NCBI RefSeq assembly: GCF_018614915.1
Contig: NZ_JAGGNU010000007.1
Coordinates: forward strand, 124,001-188,000
Source: Variovorax paradoxus
GTDB taxonomy: Bacteria; Pseudomonadota; Gammaproteobacteria; Burkholderiales; Burkholderiaceae_C
Direction: 5' to 3'
DNA: 64,000 bases
Under the pieces are notes generated by a model that was not told where the DNA came from, ran no database searches, and saw only the letters and a list, made by a program, of their open reading frames with translations. Every line of letters begins with the position of its first letter. Within the stretch, counting starts at the first letter, position 1. The position numbers and the translations under genes are program-made. Shown in pieces: positions 20,446 through 27,822 of the stretch.

Positions 20446-21396
20446 ATGAACCTGCGCCAGATCGAGGTATTCCGCGCCGTCATGCAGGCCGGCTCGATCT
20501 CGGGGGCGGCCTCGGCGCTGCACGTTTCCCAGCCGGCCGTCAGTCGACTGGTGCGCTACCTGGAGGTCAAGCTCGGCGTGGCGCTGTTCGAGCGCACCGG
20601 CAGCCGCCTGCATCCCACGCCCGAGGCGCATGCGCTGAAGCGCGAGGTCGACGGCGCCTACCGCAGCATCGACCGGGTGCGCCAGTTCGCCGACCAGCTG
20701 CGCCACGGCGTGGCCGACACGCTGCGCATCTCGTCCAACCTCAGCACCGGGCTCGAACTGGTGCCGCGCGCGATCGCCGAGATCAAGACCCGCCTGCCTG
20801 GCCTGCACATCACCGTCGAGATCGCCACCCACGCGCAGATCACCGACCAACTGCTCAGCGGCGAATGCGACATCGGCGTGGTGTCCTTCATCGAGACCCA
20901 TCACCCGGCCATCAACACCCACTCGATCGGCACCGGCGAGGTGCTGTGCGCGATGGCGCCGACGCATCCGCTGGCCGGCCAGCAGCGCCTGACGGTGGAG
21001 ATGCTCCGCAGGCAGGACGTGATCTCCTTCGGCCACGAGACGCCGCATGGCCGGATCGTGACCGGGCTGGTGGGCGCGCGCGACCAGCCGGTCGCGCCGA
21101 CGGTCGACGTGCGCTACGCCTATGTCGCCTGCAGCATCGCGGCGAGCGGCTGGGGCGTGGCCGTGATCGACGACATGACGGCGCGCTGCTTCGAGGGCAG
21201 CAGCCTCGTGCTGCGACCGCTCGCGAAACCGATCGCCTACACCGCCTACGCTTTGAGCAGCGCCGAGCGGCCGCTCTCCAGCGCCGGCCGCGAGATGGTT
21301 CGCCTGCTCGCGCACCATTGGGAGGCGACACGCGCCAGGAGCAAGCCTGCGCGCGGCGCCCGCCACCGAACGACCAAGAAGCCAAGCCCCGCATGA
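20446..21396 (+). CDS. LysR-family transcriptional regulator
   Basis: DNA-binding regulator with an N-terminal winged helix (MNLRQIEVFRAVMQAGSISG ... VSQPAVSRLVRYLEVKLGVALFERTG) and a C-terminal effector-binding domain (GELRISSN-like start at VADTLRISSNLSTGLELV). 316 residues; the basic tail is Arg/Lys rich. It is divergent from tyrA (75 nt between starts) and its stop overlaps nth by 4 nt. Its targets are not evident; the minus-strand amino-acid genes beyond tyrA are candidates only by proximity. Confidence 0.88.
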   Translation: MNLRQIEVFRAVMQAGSISGAASALHVSQPAVSRLVRYLEVKLGVALFERTGSRLHPTPEAHALKREVDGAYRSIDRVRQFADQLRHGVADTLRISSNLSTGLELVPRAIAEIKTRLPGLHITVEIATHAQITDQLLSGECDIGVVSFIETHHPAINTHSIGTGEVLCAMAPTHPLAGQQRLTVEMLRRQDVISFGHETPHGRIVTGLVGARDQPVAPTVDVRYAYVACSIAASGWGVAVIDDMTARCFEGSSLVLRPLAKPIAYTAYALSSAERPLSSAGREMVRLLAHHWEATRARSKPARGARHRTTKKPSPA

Positions 21397-22031
21397 AAAA
21401 AGAGAACATCGCCCCCTTCTTCGCCACCCTGCAGGCCGCCAACCCCGAGCCCGAAACGGAGCTCGAATACAGCACCCCCTTCGAGCTGCTGGCTGCCGTG
21501 CTGCTGTCGGCGCAGGCCACCGACGTGGGCGTGAACAAGGCGACGCGCAAGCTCTACCCGGTCGCGAACACGCCGCAAGCCATCCTCGACCTGGGGCTCG
21601 AAGGGCTCGAGGGCTACATCAAGACCATCGGCCTCTACCGAAGCAAGGCCAGGCACCTGATGGAAGCCTGCCGCATGCTGGTCGAGCAGCATGGCGGCGA
21701 GGTGCCGAGGACGCGCGCCGAACTGGAGGCCCTGCCCGGCGTGGGCCGCAAGACCGCCAACGTGGTGCTCAACGTGGCCTTCGGCGAGCCGACGATGGCG
21801 GTGGACACCCACATCTTCCGCGTCTCCAACCGCACGGGACTGGCGCCGGGCAAGACGCCGCTCGAAGTGGAACTGAAGCTCGTGAAGCACGTGCCGCCCG
21901 AATACCGACTGCATGCGCATCACTGGTTGATCCTGCACGGCCGCTACGTGTGCGTGGCGCGCAAGCCTCTGTGCTGGAAGTGCGCGGTGGCGCCGTACTG
22001 CGACTACAAGCCCAAGACGCCGGCACCCTGA
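21393..22031 (+). CDS. nth: Endonuclease III (DNA glycosylase/AP lyase)
   Basis: Base-excision repair of oxidised pyrimidines. The 212-residue protein has the helix-hairpin-helix LPGVGRKTANVVLNVAFG with the catalytic Lys, the catalytic Asp in AVDTHIFRVSNRTG, and a C-terminal iron-sulfur loop with Cys spaced C-x6-C-x2-C-x5-C (CVARKPLCWKCAVAPYC). Length is normal. Start ATG 21393 overlaps the LysR stop (ATGA), so it is translated from the regulator's transcript. Confidence 0.97.
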   Translation: MKKENIAPFFATLQAANPEPETELEYSTPFELLAAVLLSAQATDVGVNKATRKLYPVANTPQAILDLGLEGLEGYIKTIGLYRSKARHLMEACRMLVEQHGGEVPRTRAELEALPGVGRKTANVVLNVAFGEPTMAVDTHIFRVSNRTGLAPGKTPLEVELKLVKHVPPEYRLHAHHWLILHGRYVCVARKPLCWKCAVAPYCDYKPKTPAP

Positions 22032-22070
22032 AGCCGCGGACGCAGCGCTTGAGGCGCGCCGCGCACTTTC

Positions 22071-22619
22071 TCAGCCCTCGACCACCACCCACTCGCCGAA
22101 GGCGATCGGCTGGGCCGGCCATTGGTCGGCGCGCTCGGCGCAGCGCACGCCTTCGCTGAGCAGCCACACCGCACGGATCACGCCGGCATGCGTGATCCAC
22201 AGCGCATCGCGGCCGTTGGCGTGCCACTCGTCGAAGGCGGAGCCGACCCGCTGCATGAACTGGCGCATGCTCTCGCCGCTGCCTCCGGCGCGCGCATCGG
22301 CGAAGTCGCGGGTCCAGGCATCGAGCTCGGCGCGGTCGATGCTCGACCAGCTGCCGCCTTCCCAGGCGCCCAGGTCCATCTCGGCAATGCGCGCATCGTG
22401 GCGCAGCGCAAGACCGGGGCGAAGCGCGGCCATCGCCTCTGCCAACCCGGCGCAGCGCTGCAAGGGCGAGCAGACGATCTTGGCATCTTGCGCAAGCTGC
22501 GGCGCGATCCGCTCGGCCAGCGCGCGCATTGCCTCGGGCGCTACGGCCACGTCGGTGCGGCCGTAGCACAGGCCGGGCGCGGCCTCGGTCTGCGCATGCC
22601 GCAGGAGCGCGAGCTTCAT
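22071..22619 (-). CDS. cobC: Histidine phosphatase, probable alpha-ribazole phosphatase
   Basis: Likely removes the 5'-phosphate of alpha-ribazole or adenosylcobalamin phosphate at the end of the nucleotide-loop pathway. The 182-residue protein has the phosphoglycerate-mutase fold: RHAQTE with the nucleophilic His at the start, CSPLQRC, EMDLGAWEG and the second His in ALWITHAGVIRAV. Specific function is inferred from context: last gene of cobQ-cobT-cobS-cobC, joined to cobS by an ATGA overlap. Confidence 0.85.
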   Translation of the reverse strand: MKLALLRHAQTEAAPGLCYGRTDVAVAPEAMRALAERIAPQLAQDAKIVCSPLQRCAGLAEAMAALRPGLALRHDARIAEMDLGAWEGGSWSSIDRAELDAWTRDFADARAGGSGESMRQFMQRVGSAFDEWHANGRDALWITHAGVIRAVWLLSEGVRCAERADQWPAQPIAFGEWVVVEG

Positions 22620-23413
22620 GCCTGCCATGCAAGCGCCAGGTAGATCGCGAGTTCGCAGACCTGCTGCGTCGCGCCGAGGCCGTCGCCGGTGAAGCCCTGC
22701 AGCCGGCGCCGCAGCAGCGCCGCCATGGACAGCGCGCCGAGCAGGCATGCGAGCAACGCTGCCAGCCCCTGCAGCGGATGGTGCGCGAGCAACAGCAGCG
22801 CAGCGGCGGGCAGCGCATACAGCACGCCCACCAGCAAGGCACCGCCGCCGATCGCGTCGGCCAGCGGCTTGGCCTTGCTGGCAGCGCCCTCGTCGCCGAC
22901 ATAGGGCAGCCAGCGGATCAGGAACAGCGGCGCCAGCCGCGACAGCACGTGCGCGCCCAGCAGCGCAGTGGCGACCGCCATCGCGCCCTGCCCCGCCAGC
23001 GTGGCGAGCAGCGCAAGCTTCAGGCCCAGCGCCAGCACGAGCGCGATCGCACCGAAAGCGCCGATGCGCGAATCCTTCATGATCTCGAGCGCCCGTGCAC
23101 GCTCGGCCGAGCCGCCCAGGCCATCGGCCACATCGGCCAGGCCGTCCTCGTGGAAGGCACCGGTCAGCAGCACGGTCGCCACGGTGGACAGCAGCGCCGC
23201 CGCTGTGGCACCGGCCATGCCCGGCAAGCCCGCCTGTGCGAGCAGGAACACGCCGGCCGCCACGGCGCCGACCAGCCAGCCCACGCCCGGAAAATGCGCG
23301 GCGCTGGCGCGCAGCATCGCCGGGCTGAAGCCCACCCAGCCGGCCAGCCGCCCGGTGACCGGCACGCGCGTGAAGAACTGCAGCGCCAGCAGGAAATGGC
23401 GCACGAAGTTCAT
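22616..23413 (-). CDS. cobS: Adenosylcobinamide-GDP ribazoletransferase
   Basis: Integral inner-membrane enzyme that joins adenosylcobinamide-GDP with alpha-ribazole (phosphate) to make adenosylcobalamin (phosphate). The 265-residue protein opens with FLLALQFFTRVPV, contains the family motif GAFHEDGLADVADGLGGS with acidic residues, a second block KDSRIGAFGAIAL, and several membrane helices. Both ends overlap neighbours by 4 nt (cobT before, cobC after), so the four genes form a coupled operon. Confidence 0.95.
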   Translation of the reverse strand: MNFVRHFLLALQFFTRVPVTGRLAGWVGFSPAMLRASAAHFPGVGWLVGAVAAGVFLLAQAGLPGMAGATAAALLSTVATVLLTGAFHEDGLADVADGLGGSAERARALEIMKDSRIGAFGAIALVLALGLKLALLATLAGQGAMAVATALLGAHVLSRLAPLFLIRWLPYVGDEGAASKAKPLADAIGGGALLVGVLYALPAAALLLLAHHPLQGLAALLACLLGALSMAALLRRRLQGFTGDGLGATQQVCELAIYLALAWQA

Positions 23414-24453
23414 TTGTCGTCCCGCTGCGAAACGCCGGCCGACTCGAAGCTCGCCATCTCGCGCAGGATGGCGCAGGCCGATTCGAGCAGGGGCCAGGCG
23501 AGCGCGGCGCCGGAGCCCTCGCCGAGGCGAAGGTCCAGGCGCAGCAAGGGCTCGAGGCCGAGCGCGTCCAGCAGCAGCCGGTGGCCCGGCTCGGCCGACT
23601 CGTGCGCCGCCACGCAGCGCTGCACGACGTGGGGCCGCAGCGCCTGCGCGACGAGCACCGCGGTGCTGGCGATGAAGCCGTCGACCACGATCACGCGCCG
23701 CTCATGCGCCGCCTGCAGCACAGCGCCGACCAGGGTGGCGATCTCGAAGCCGCCGAAGGCCGCGAGCGCGGCCAGCGGCGTACCCGCGTCGGTGTGCAAG
23801 GCGAGCACTTCGCGCAGCAGCCGGCGCTTGCGCGCCAGGCCATCGGCATCGAGGCCGGTGCCACTGCCGGTGCAGGCGTCGATGTCCAGGCCCGTGAGCC
23901 GCGCCAGCAGCAGCGATGCGGCCGAGGTGTTGCCGATGCCCATCTCGCCCAGCAGCAAGGCATTGCCAGGCAGTTCGCGCACGAGCGCGATGCCGTTGGC
24001 GATCGCCTCTTGGCACTGCGCCGCGCTCATGGCCGGGCCGATCGATGCATCGGCAGTGCCCGGCCCCATCTTGCGGATCGACAAGCCTTCACGCGGCGCG
24101 AAGTCATGCCGCACGCCGCAGTCCACCACGGTGAGCGCCAGGCCGTGCTGCCGCGCGAGCACGCTGACGGCCGCGCCGCCGGCGAGGAAGTTCTCCACCA
24201 TCTGCCAGGTGACGTCGCTCGGATAGGCCGAGACACCGCGCGCCGCCAGGCCGTGGTCGCCGGCGCAGACCAGCAGCTGCGGCGCCGCGAGCGCAGGCGA
24301 CTCGCTGCCGAGGATCAGGCCCAGCCGCAGCGCCAGCGCCTCCAGCCGGCCCAGGGCGCCGAGCGGCTTGGTCTTGTTGTCGATCCGATGTTGCAGCCGC
24401 GCGGCGAGCGCGGCGTCGTCGAGCTTGTCGACGGGGGGGAGTTCAAGCGTCAT
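23410..24453 (-). CDS. cobT: Nicotinate-nucleotide-dimethylbenzimidazole phosphoribosyltransferase
   Basis: Activates the lower ligand of B12: makes alpha-ribazole 5'-phosphate from dimethylbenzimidazole and nicotinate mononucleotide. The 347-residue protein shows the family blocks LDDAALAARLQHRIDNKTKP, LLVCAGDHGLAARGVSAYP, TWQMVENFLAGGAAVSVLA, LLGEMGIGNTSAAS and the C-terminal RLDLRLGEGSGAALAWPLLE, which holds the catalytic Glu. Overlaps cobQ and cobS by 4 nt. Confidence 0.96.
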   Translation of the reverse strand: MTLELPPVDKLDDAALAARLQHRIDNKTKPLGALGRLEALALRLGLILGSESPALAAPQLLVCAGDHGLAARGVSAYPSDVTWQMVENFLAGGAAVSVLARQHGLALTVVDCGVRHDFAPREGLSIRKMGPGTADASIGPAMSAAQCQEAIANGIALVRELPGNALLLGEMGIGNTSAASLLLARLTGLDIDACTGSGTGLDADGLARKRRLLREVLALHTDAGTPLAALAAFGGFEIATLVGAVLQAAHERRVIVVDGFIASTAVLVAQALRPHVVQRCVAAHESAEPGHRLLLDALGLEPLLRLDLRLGEGSGAALAWPLLESACAILREMASFESAGVSQRDDK

Positions 24454-25904
24454 TCGATCAGGGAGCGCAGCACGCCCGCTTCAAAGTGGGAATCGATGTG
24501 GTCGGCCAGCCCGTCGAACACGCTGTCCAGCGTGCGCGCAGCCACGCCGAAGAGCGCATGCAGCGCGGCCGGGTCTTCGAACAGGCCATGCAGGTAGAGC
24601 CCGAGCACGTTGCCGGCGGCGTTCTGCCAGGCCAGTTCATCGGGCATCACGGCGTTCGCATGATCGCCGGCGGCGGCCATCGCAGCATGCGGCGCGGTCC
24701 GGCCATGGTGGATCTCGTAGCCGCGCACCGCCACCTCGGAAAGCGCGGCCCACGGACCGGCCAGCCGCGCAAAGCGCGCCTCGCGCGGCTGCACTGTCTT
24801 GTCGGCCGCGAACACGGTGACCAGCGGCAGCAGGCCGAGGCCGGGACCGTTGCCGTCGACCCCGTGCGGATCGATCAGCGCCTCGCCCAGCATCTGCAGC
24901 CCGCCGCAAATGCCGAGCACCGCGCCGCCGCGTGCCGCATGCACGGCCACCGCGCGGTCAAGCCCCTGCGCGCGCAGCCAGGCCAGGTCGCCGCTGGTGT
25001 TCTTGGAGCCGGGCAGCACGATCCAGTCGGCGCCGGCCAGCTCGGCGGGGCTGCGCGCCCAGCGCAGGCGCACGCCGGCCACGTTCTTCAGCGGCTGGAA
25101 TTCGTCGAGGTTGCTGATGCGCGGATAGGCGATGACGGCGATGGTGCAAGTGACCTCCCCGGCCGAAACGCTGCGGTCGTCGAACACGCCGTCCTCTTCC
25201 GGCAGCCCGTGCTGCCACCACATCGGCAGCGTCGCGACCGTCGGTATGCGCGTGAGTTGCTCGAGCTGCTGCGGCGCCGGCCCGAGCAGCGATGCGTCGC
25301 CACGGAACTTGTTGAGCACGAAGCCCTTGATCAGCGCCTGGTCCGCCTCCGGCATCAATGCCCAGGTGCCGTAGAGATGCGCGAAGGCGCCGCCGCGGTC
25401 GATGTCGGTCACCAGCAGGCAGCGCGCATCGGCATGCCGGGCCACCCGCAGGTTGACGATGTCGCTCGCCATCAGGTTGATCTCGGCCGGCGAACCGGCG
25501 CCCTCGATCACCACGACCTCGTTCTCGGCTCGCAGTTCGTCGAGCGCTTGCGCGATCTGCGGCCAGACGCGTTCGCTGCGCCCGCGCCAGGGCAGCGCCG
25601 TGAGCTCCGCGTCCACGCGCCCCATCAGCACCACCTGGCTGTGCGTGTCGCGCTCGGGCTTGAGCAGCACCGGGTTCATGCGCACATCGGGCTCGGCGCG
25701 CGCGGCCTGGGCCTGGAAATATTGCGCACTGCCGATCTCGCCTGCCGCCACCACGCGTGCGTTATTGCTCATGTTCTGTGCCTTGAACGGCGCGACCTTG
25801 AAGCCCTGGCGCGCGTACCAGCGGCACAGCGCGGTCGCCAGCCAGCTCTTGCCGGCACCGCTGGTGGTGCCGAGGACCATGACGCAGCGAGCCCGTGTAT
25901 TCAT
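24450..25904 (-). CDS. cobQ: Adenosylcobyric acid synthase
   Basis: Amidates adenosylcobyrinic acid a,c-diamide at four positions using glutamine and ATP. The 484-residue protein has the dethiobiotin-synthetase-like nucleotide domain (TTSGAGKSWLATALCRWYAR, FKAQNMSNNARV) and a C-terminal class I glutamine amidotransferase domain with nucleophile Cys in VLGICGGLQMLGE and His in GYEIHHGRT. ATG 25904 places the P-loop near the N-terminus; upstream in-frame codons look non-coding. First gene of the minus-strand cobQTSC operon. No riboswitch is visible in its 144-nt upstream region. Confidence 0.95.
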   Translation of the reverse strand: MNTRARCVMVLGTTSGAGKSWLATALCRWYARQGFKVAPFKAQNMSNNARVVAAGEIGSAQYFQAQAARAEPDVRMNPVLLKPERDTHSQVVLMGRVDAELTALPWRGRSERVWPQIAQALDELRAENEVVVIEGAGSPAEINLMASDIVNLRVARHADARCLLVTDIDRGGAFAHLYGTWALMPEADQALIKGFVLNKFRGDASLLGPAPQQLEQLTRIPTVATLPMWWQHGLPEEDGVFDDRSVSAGEVTCTIAVIAYPRISNLDEFQPLKNVAGVRLRWARSPAELAGADWIVLPGSKNTSGDLAWLRAQGLDRAVAVHAARGGAVLGICGGLQMLGEALIDPHGVDGNGPGLGLLPLVTVFAADKTVQPREARFARLAGPWAALSEVAVRGYEIHHGRTAPHAAMAAAGDHANAVMPDELAWQNAAGNVLGLYLHGLFEDPAALHALFGVAARTLDSVFDGLADHIDSHFEAGVLRSLIE

Positions 25905-26009
25905 GCGTGGATTGTCGACGACGCGGCCAGCCATTCCGGCTGCTCGCGAAGTCCTTCACGCTTCGGCGCATTGCATTCGGACGCACCTGCGGCCAAACCG
26001 CCTTTTGCT

Positions 26010-26043
26010 TCGTAGCCTCCTCTCATCAATAAATGAGGGAGTG
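26010..26043 (+). promoter_or_regulatory. Possible hairpin covering the ribosome-binding site of the small ORF
   Basis: CTCAT and ATGAG flank a 6-nt loop around 26022-26036, and the stem can extend because CCTCCT upstream is complementary to the GGGAG that serves the ATG at 26049. The structure could limit translation of the small gene. It is short and may be chance. Confidence 0.25.
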
Positions 26044-26048
26044 GATTG

Positions 26049-26279
26049 ATGCCCGCGGTACGCGACATGGCGCTCACGGTGGAGGAGCGCGAGAAAGGAC
26101 AATTCTTCTGGGTGCTGATCGAAGCCTTCGACAACGAGGCCGGCGAGGCGATGTACTACCGGCGCTTCAAATCGGCGGCCACGCCGCAGCCGAGCTACTC
26201 GAGCGCGCTGGCGCTCGGCGTCGCCGCGCTGCGCAGGCTGGCGAGCGCGGAGCCGGCACCACCGGGCGCCGGCTCCTGA
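26049..26279 (+). CDS. Small conserved-looking protein of unknown function
   Basis: Not recognised. The 76-residue product has no signal peptide or membrane helix. It contains EEREKGQFFWVLIEAFDNEAGEAMYYRRFKSA in its first half (quoted here only to show a mixed charged/aromatic segment: EEREKGQFFWVLIEAF), then an Ala/Leu helix and a Pro-rich end. A good ribosome-binding site (GGGAG) precedes ATG 26049, and the base composition matches neighbouring genes, which supports real coding. It is divergent from cobQ and convergent with the efflux operon. Confidence 0.6.
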   Translation: MPAVRDMALTVEEREKGQFFWVLIEAFDNEAGEAMYYRRFKSAATPQPSYSSALALGVAALRRLASAEPAPPGAGS

Positions 26280-26288
26280 GCCCCCGCC

Positions 26289-27779
26289 TCAGCGGGCCGC
26301 GAGCTGCGCCGCTGCTGCCGGCGTGGCGCCACCCACGGCCTGCGGCGCTTCCCAGCTTCCGCCCAGCGCGCGGACCAGCCCCACCGTCGCCTGGTATTGC
26401 GCCGACCGCACCTGCAGCGCCTGCCGGCGGTTCTGCAGTTCCTGGCGGCGCGCATCGAGCAGGTCGAGCTGGCTGACCAGCCCGTTGCGGTAGCGCGAAT
26501 CGGACAGCGTGGTGGCCCGGCTTGCCGACGTCACCGCCCTTCCCTGCACCTCCGATTGCTGCTCGAGGATGCGCAGCGAGGAGAGCTGGTCTTCCACGTC
26601 CTTGAAAGCGCCGAGCACCTGCGCGCGATAGCTCGCGAGCGCGCCGTCCAGCTGGGCATTGGCGCTCTGCACGCCGGCCTCGCGGCGGCCGCCGTCGAAC
26701 AAGGGCAGCGAGAGCAGCGCACCGATGCCCCAGGAACGCGCCGACCACTTGAACAGGTCGTCGATGTCGGAGGACGCATAGCCGCCGCCGCCGGTGAGCG
26801 AGATGCTCGGGAACCAGGCGGTCTGCGCGACGCCGACGCGTGATTGCGCCGCGAACACCGCCTTCTGCGCGGCCGAGATATCGGGCCGGCGTGTCAGCAC
26901 CGTGGCGGGCACGCCGGCAGGAATGGCGGGCAAGGCGGTCGACCAGTCCTGCGTCTCCAGCGCGAAGCTCGACGCCGTCTCGCCGGTCAGCACGGCCAGT
27001 GCATGCTCCAGTTCGGCGCGGCGCCGGTCCAGCGTCAGCGCTTCGGACTCGGTGGCCGCCACCTCGGTTTCGACGCGCACCACGTCCAGCTCGGCGAGAT
27101 CGCCGGCCTGGTTGCGGCGCTGCACCAGCCGCAAGGTATCGCGGTAGGCGCCGACGGTTTCGCGCACCAGTGCGCGCTCGGCATCGAGTGCGCGCAGCGA
27201 CAGATAGGTCTGCGCGGTTTCGGCCTGCACCAGCAGGCGCGTGCTCTGCAGGAGGCCCTCGCGCGACTCGGCATCGAGCCGCGCCGCGTCGCTGGCGCGT
27301 GAGAGGCGGCCGAACAGATCGAGCTCGTAGGAGAAGTCGAGACCCGCCGTGATCAGCGTCGAAGGCCGGTTGCTCTGGTTCCGGTCGAGGCCGGCCTGGC
27401 GGCTGGCGCCCGCGCCCAGGCCGACCTGTGGAGCGCGGTCGGCATCGGTGCTGCGCAGCACGGCGCGCGCCTCGGCCAGGCGCGCAGCGGCGGACTGGAT
27501 GCTGGTGTTGTTGGCGGCCGCGCGCTCGACGAGCTTGTCGAGCACCGGGTCGTTGAAGGCACGCCACCATTCGCCACGCGGCTGCGACTCGGCCGGCTGC
27601 GCGCGGGTCCACTTGCCCTCGGCCTGGGGCGCGGCCTGCTCCTTGAACTGGGCCGGCGTGTTGAAGGCCGGCAGCTCGGCCGGCGCGGTCGCGCAGCCCA
27701 CCAGCACCAGCGCGGCGACCAGCGGCAGCAGCGCGACGCGCCAGGGGCGGTGGCTGGAAACACTCGTATCGGATTTCAT
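26289..27779 (-). CDS. RND efflux outer-membrane channel lipoprotein (OprM/NodT family)
   Basis: Trimeric outer-membrane channel of a tripartite drug exporter. The 496-residue precursor has a lipoprotein signal peptide ending LVLVGCA (lipobox Cys about residue 27) and two outer-membrane-efflux repeats: AESQPRGEWWRAFNDPVLDK, then ARAVLRSTDADRAPQVGLGA, and in the second half VLTRRPDISAAQKAVFAAQS and SWGIGALLSLPLFDGGRREA, all OprM-like. ATG 27779 is the start that gives the signal peptide. Last gene of the efflux operon, 43 nt after the pump gene. Confidence 0.94.
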   Translation of the reverse strand: MKSDTSVSSHRPWRVALLPLVAALVLVGCATAPAELPAFNTPAQFKEQAAPQAEGKWTRAQPAESQPRGEWWRAFNDPVLDKLVERAAANNTSIQSAAARLAEARAVLRSTDADRAPQVGLGAGASRQAGLDRNQSNRPSTLITAGLDFSYELDLFGRLSRASDAARLDAESREGLLQSTRLLVQAETAQTYLSLRALDAERALVRETVGAYRDTLRLVQRRNQAGDLAELDVVRVETEVAATESEALTLDRRRAELEHALAVLTGETASSFALETQDWSTALPAIPAGVPATVLTRRPDISAAQKAVFAAQSRVGVAQTAWFPSISLTGGGGYASSDIDDLFKWSARSWGIGALLSLPLFDGGRREAGVQSANAQLDGALASYRAQVLGAFKDVEDQLSSLRILEQQSEVQGRAVTSASRATTLSDSRYRNGLVSQLDLLDARRQELQNRRQALQVRSAQYQATVGLVRALGGSWEAPQAVGGATPAAAAQLAAR

Positions 27780-27822
27780 GATCGACTTTCTTGGTAGGAG
27801 GCCACGAAGGCCTTGATCCCGT

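Noticed and set aside
19459..21366. 635-codon minus frame extending tyrA upstream
   Set aside because: The extra 330 residues are antisense to the LysR gene; the Rossmann fold starts soon after ATG 20370.
25905..26048. Possible second cobalamin riboswitch upstream of cobQ
   Set aside because: No B12 box, no CCCGCAAC core and the region is too short for the usual 200-nt element.
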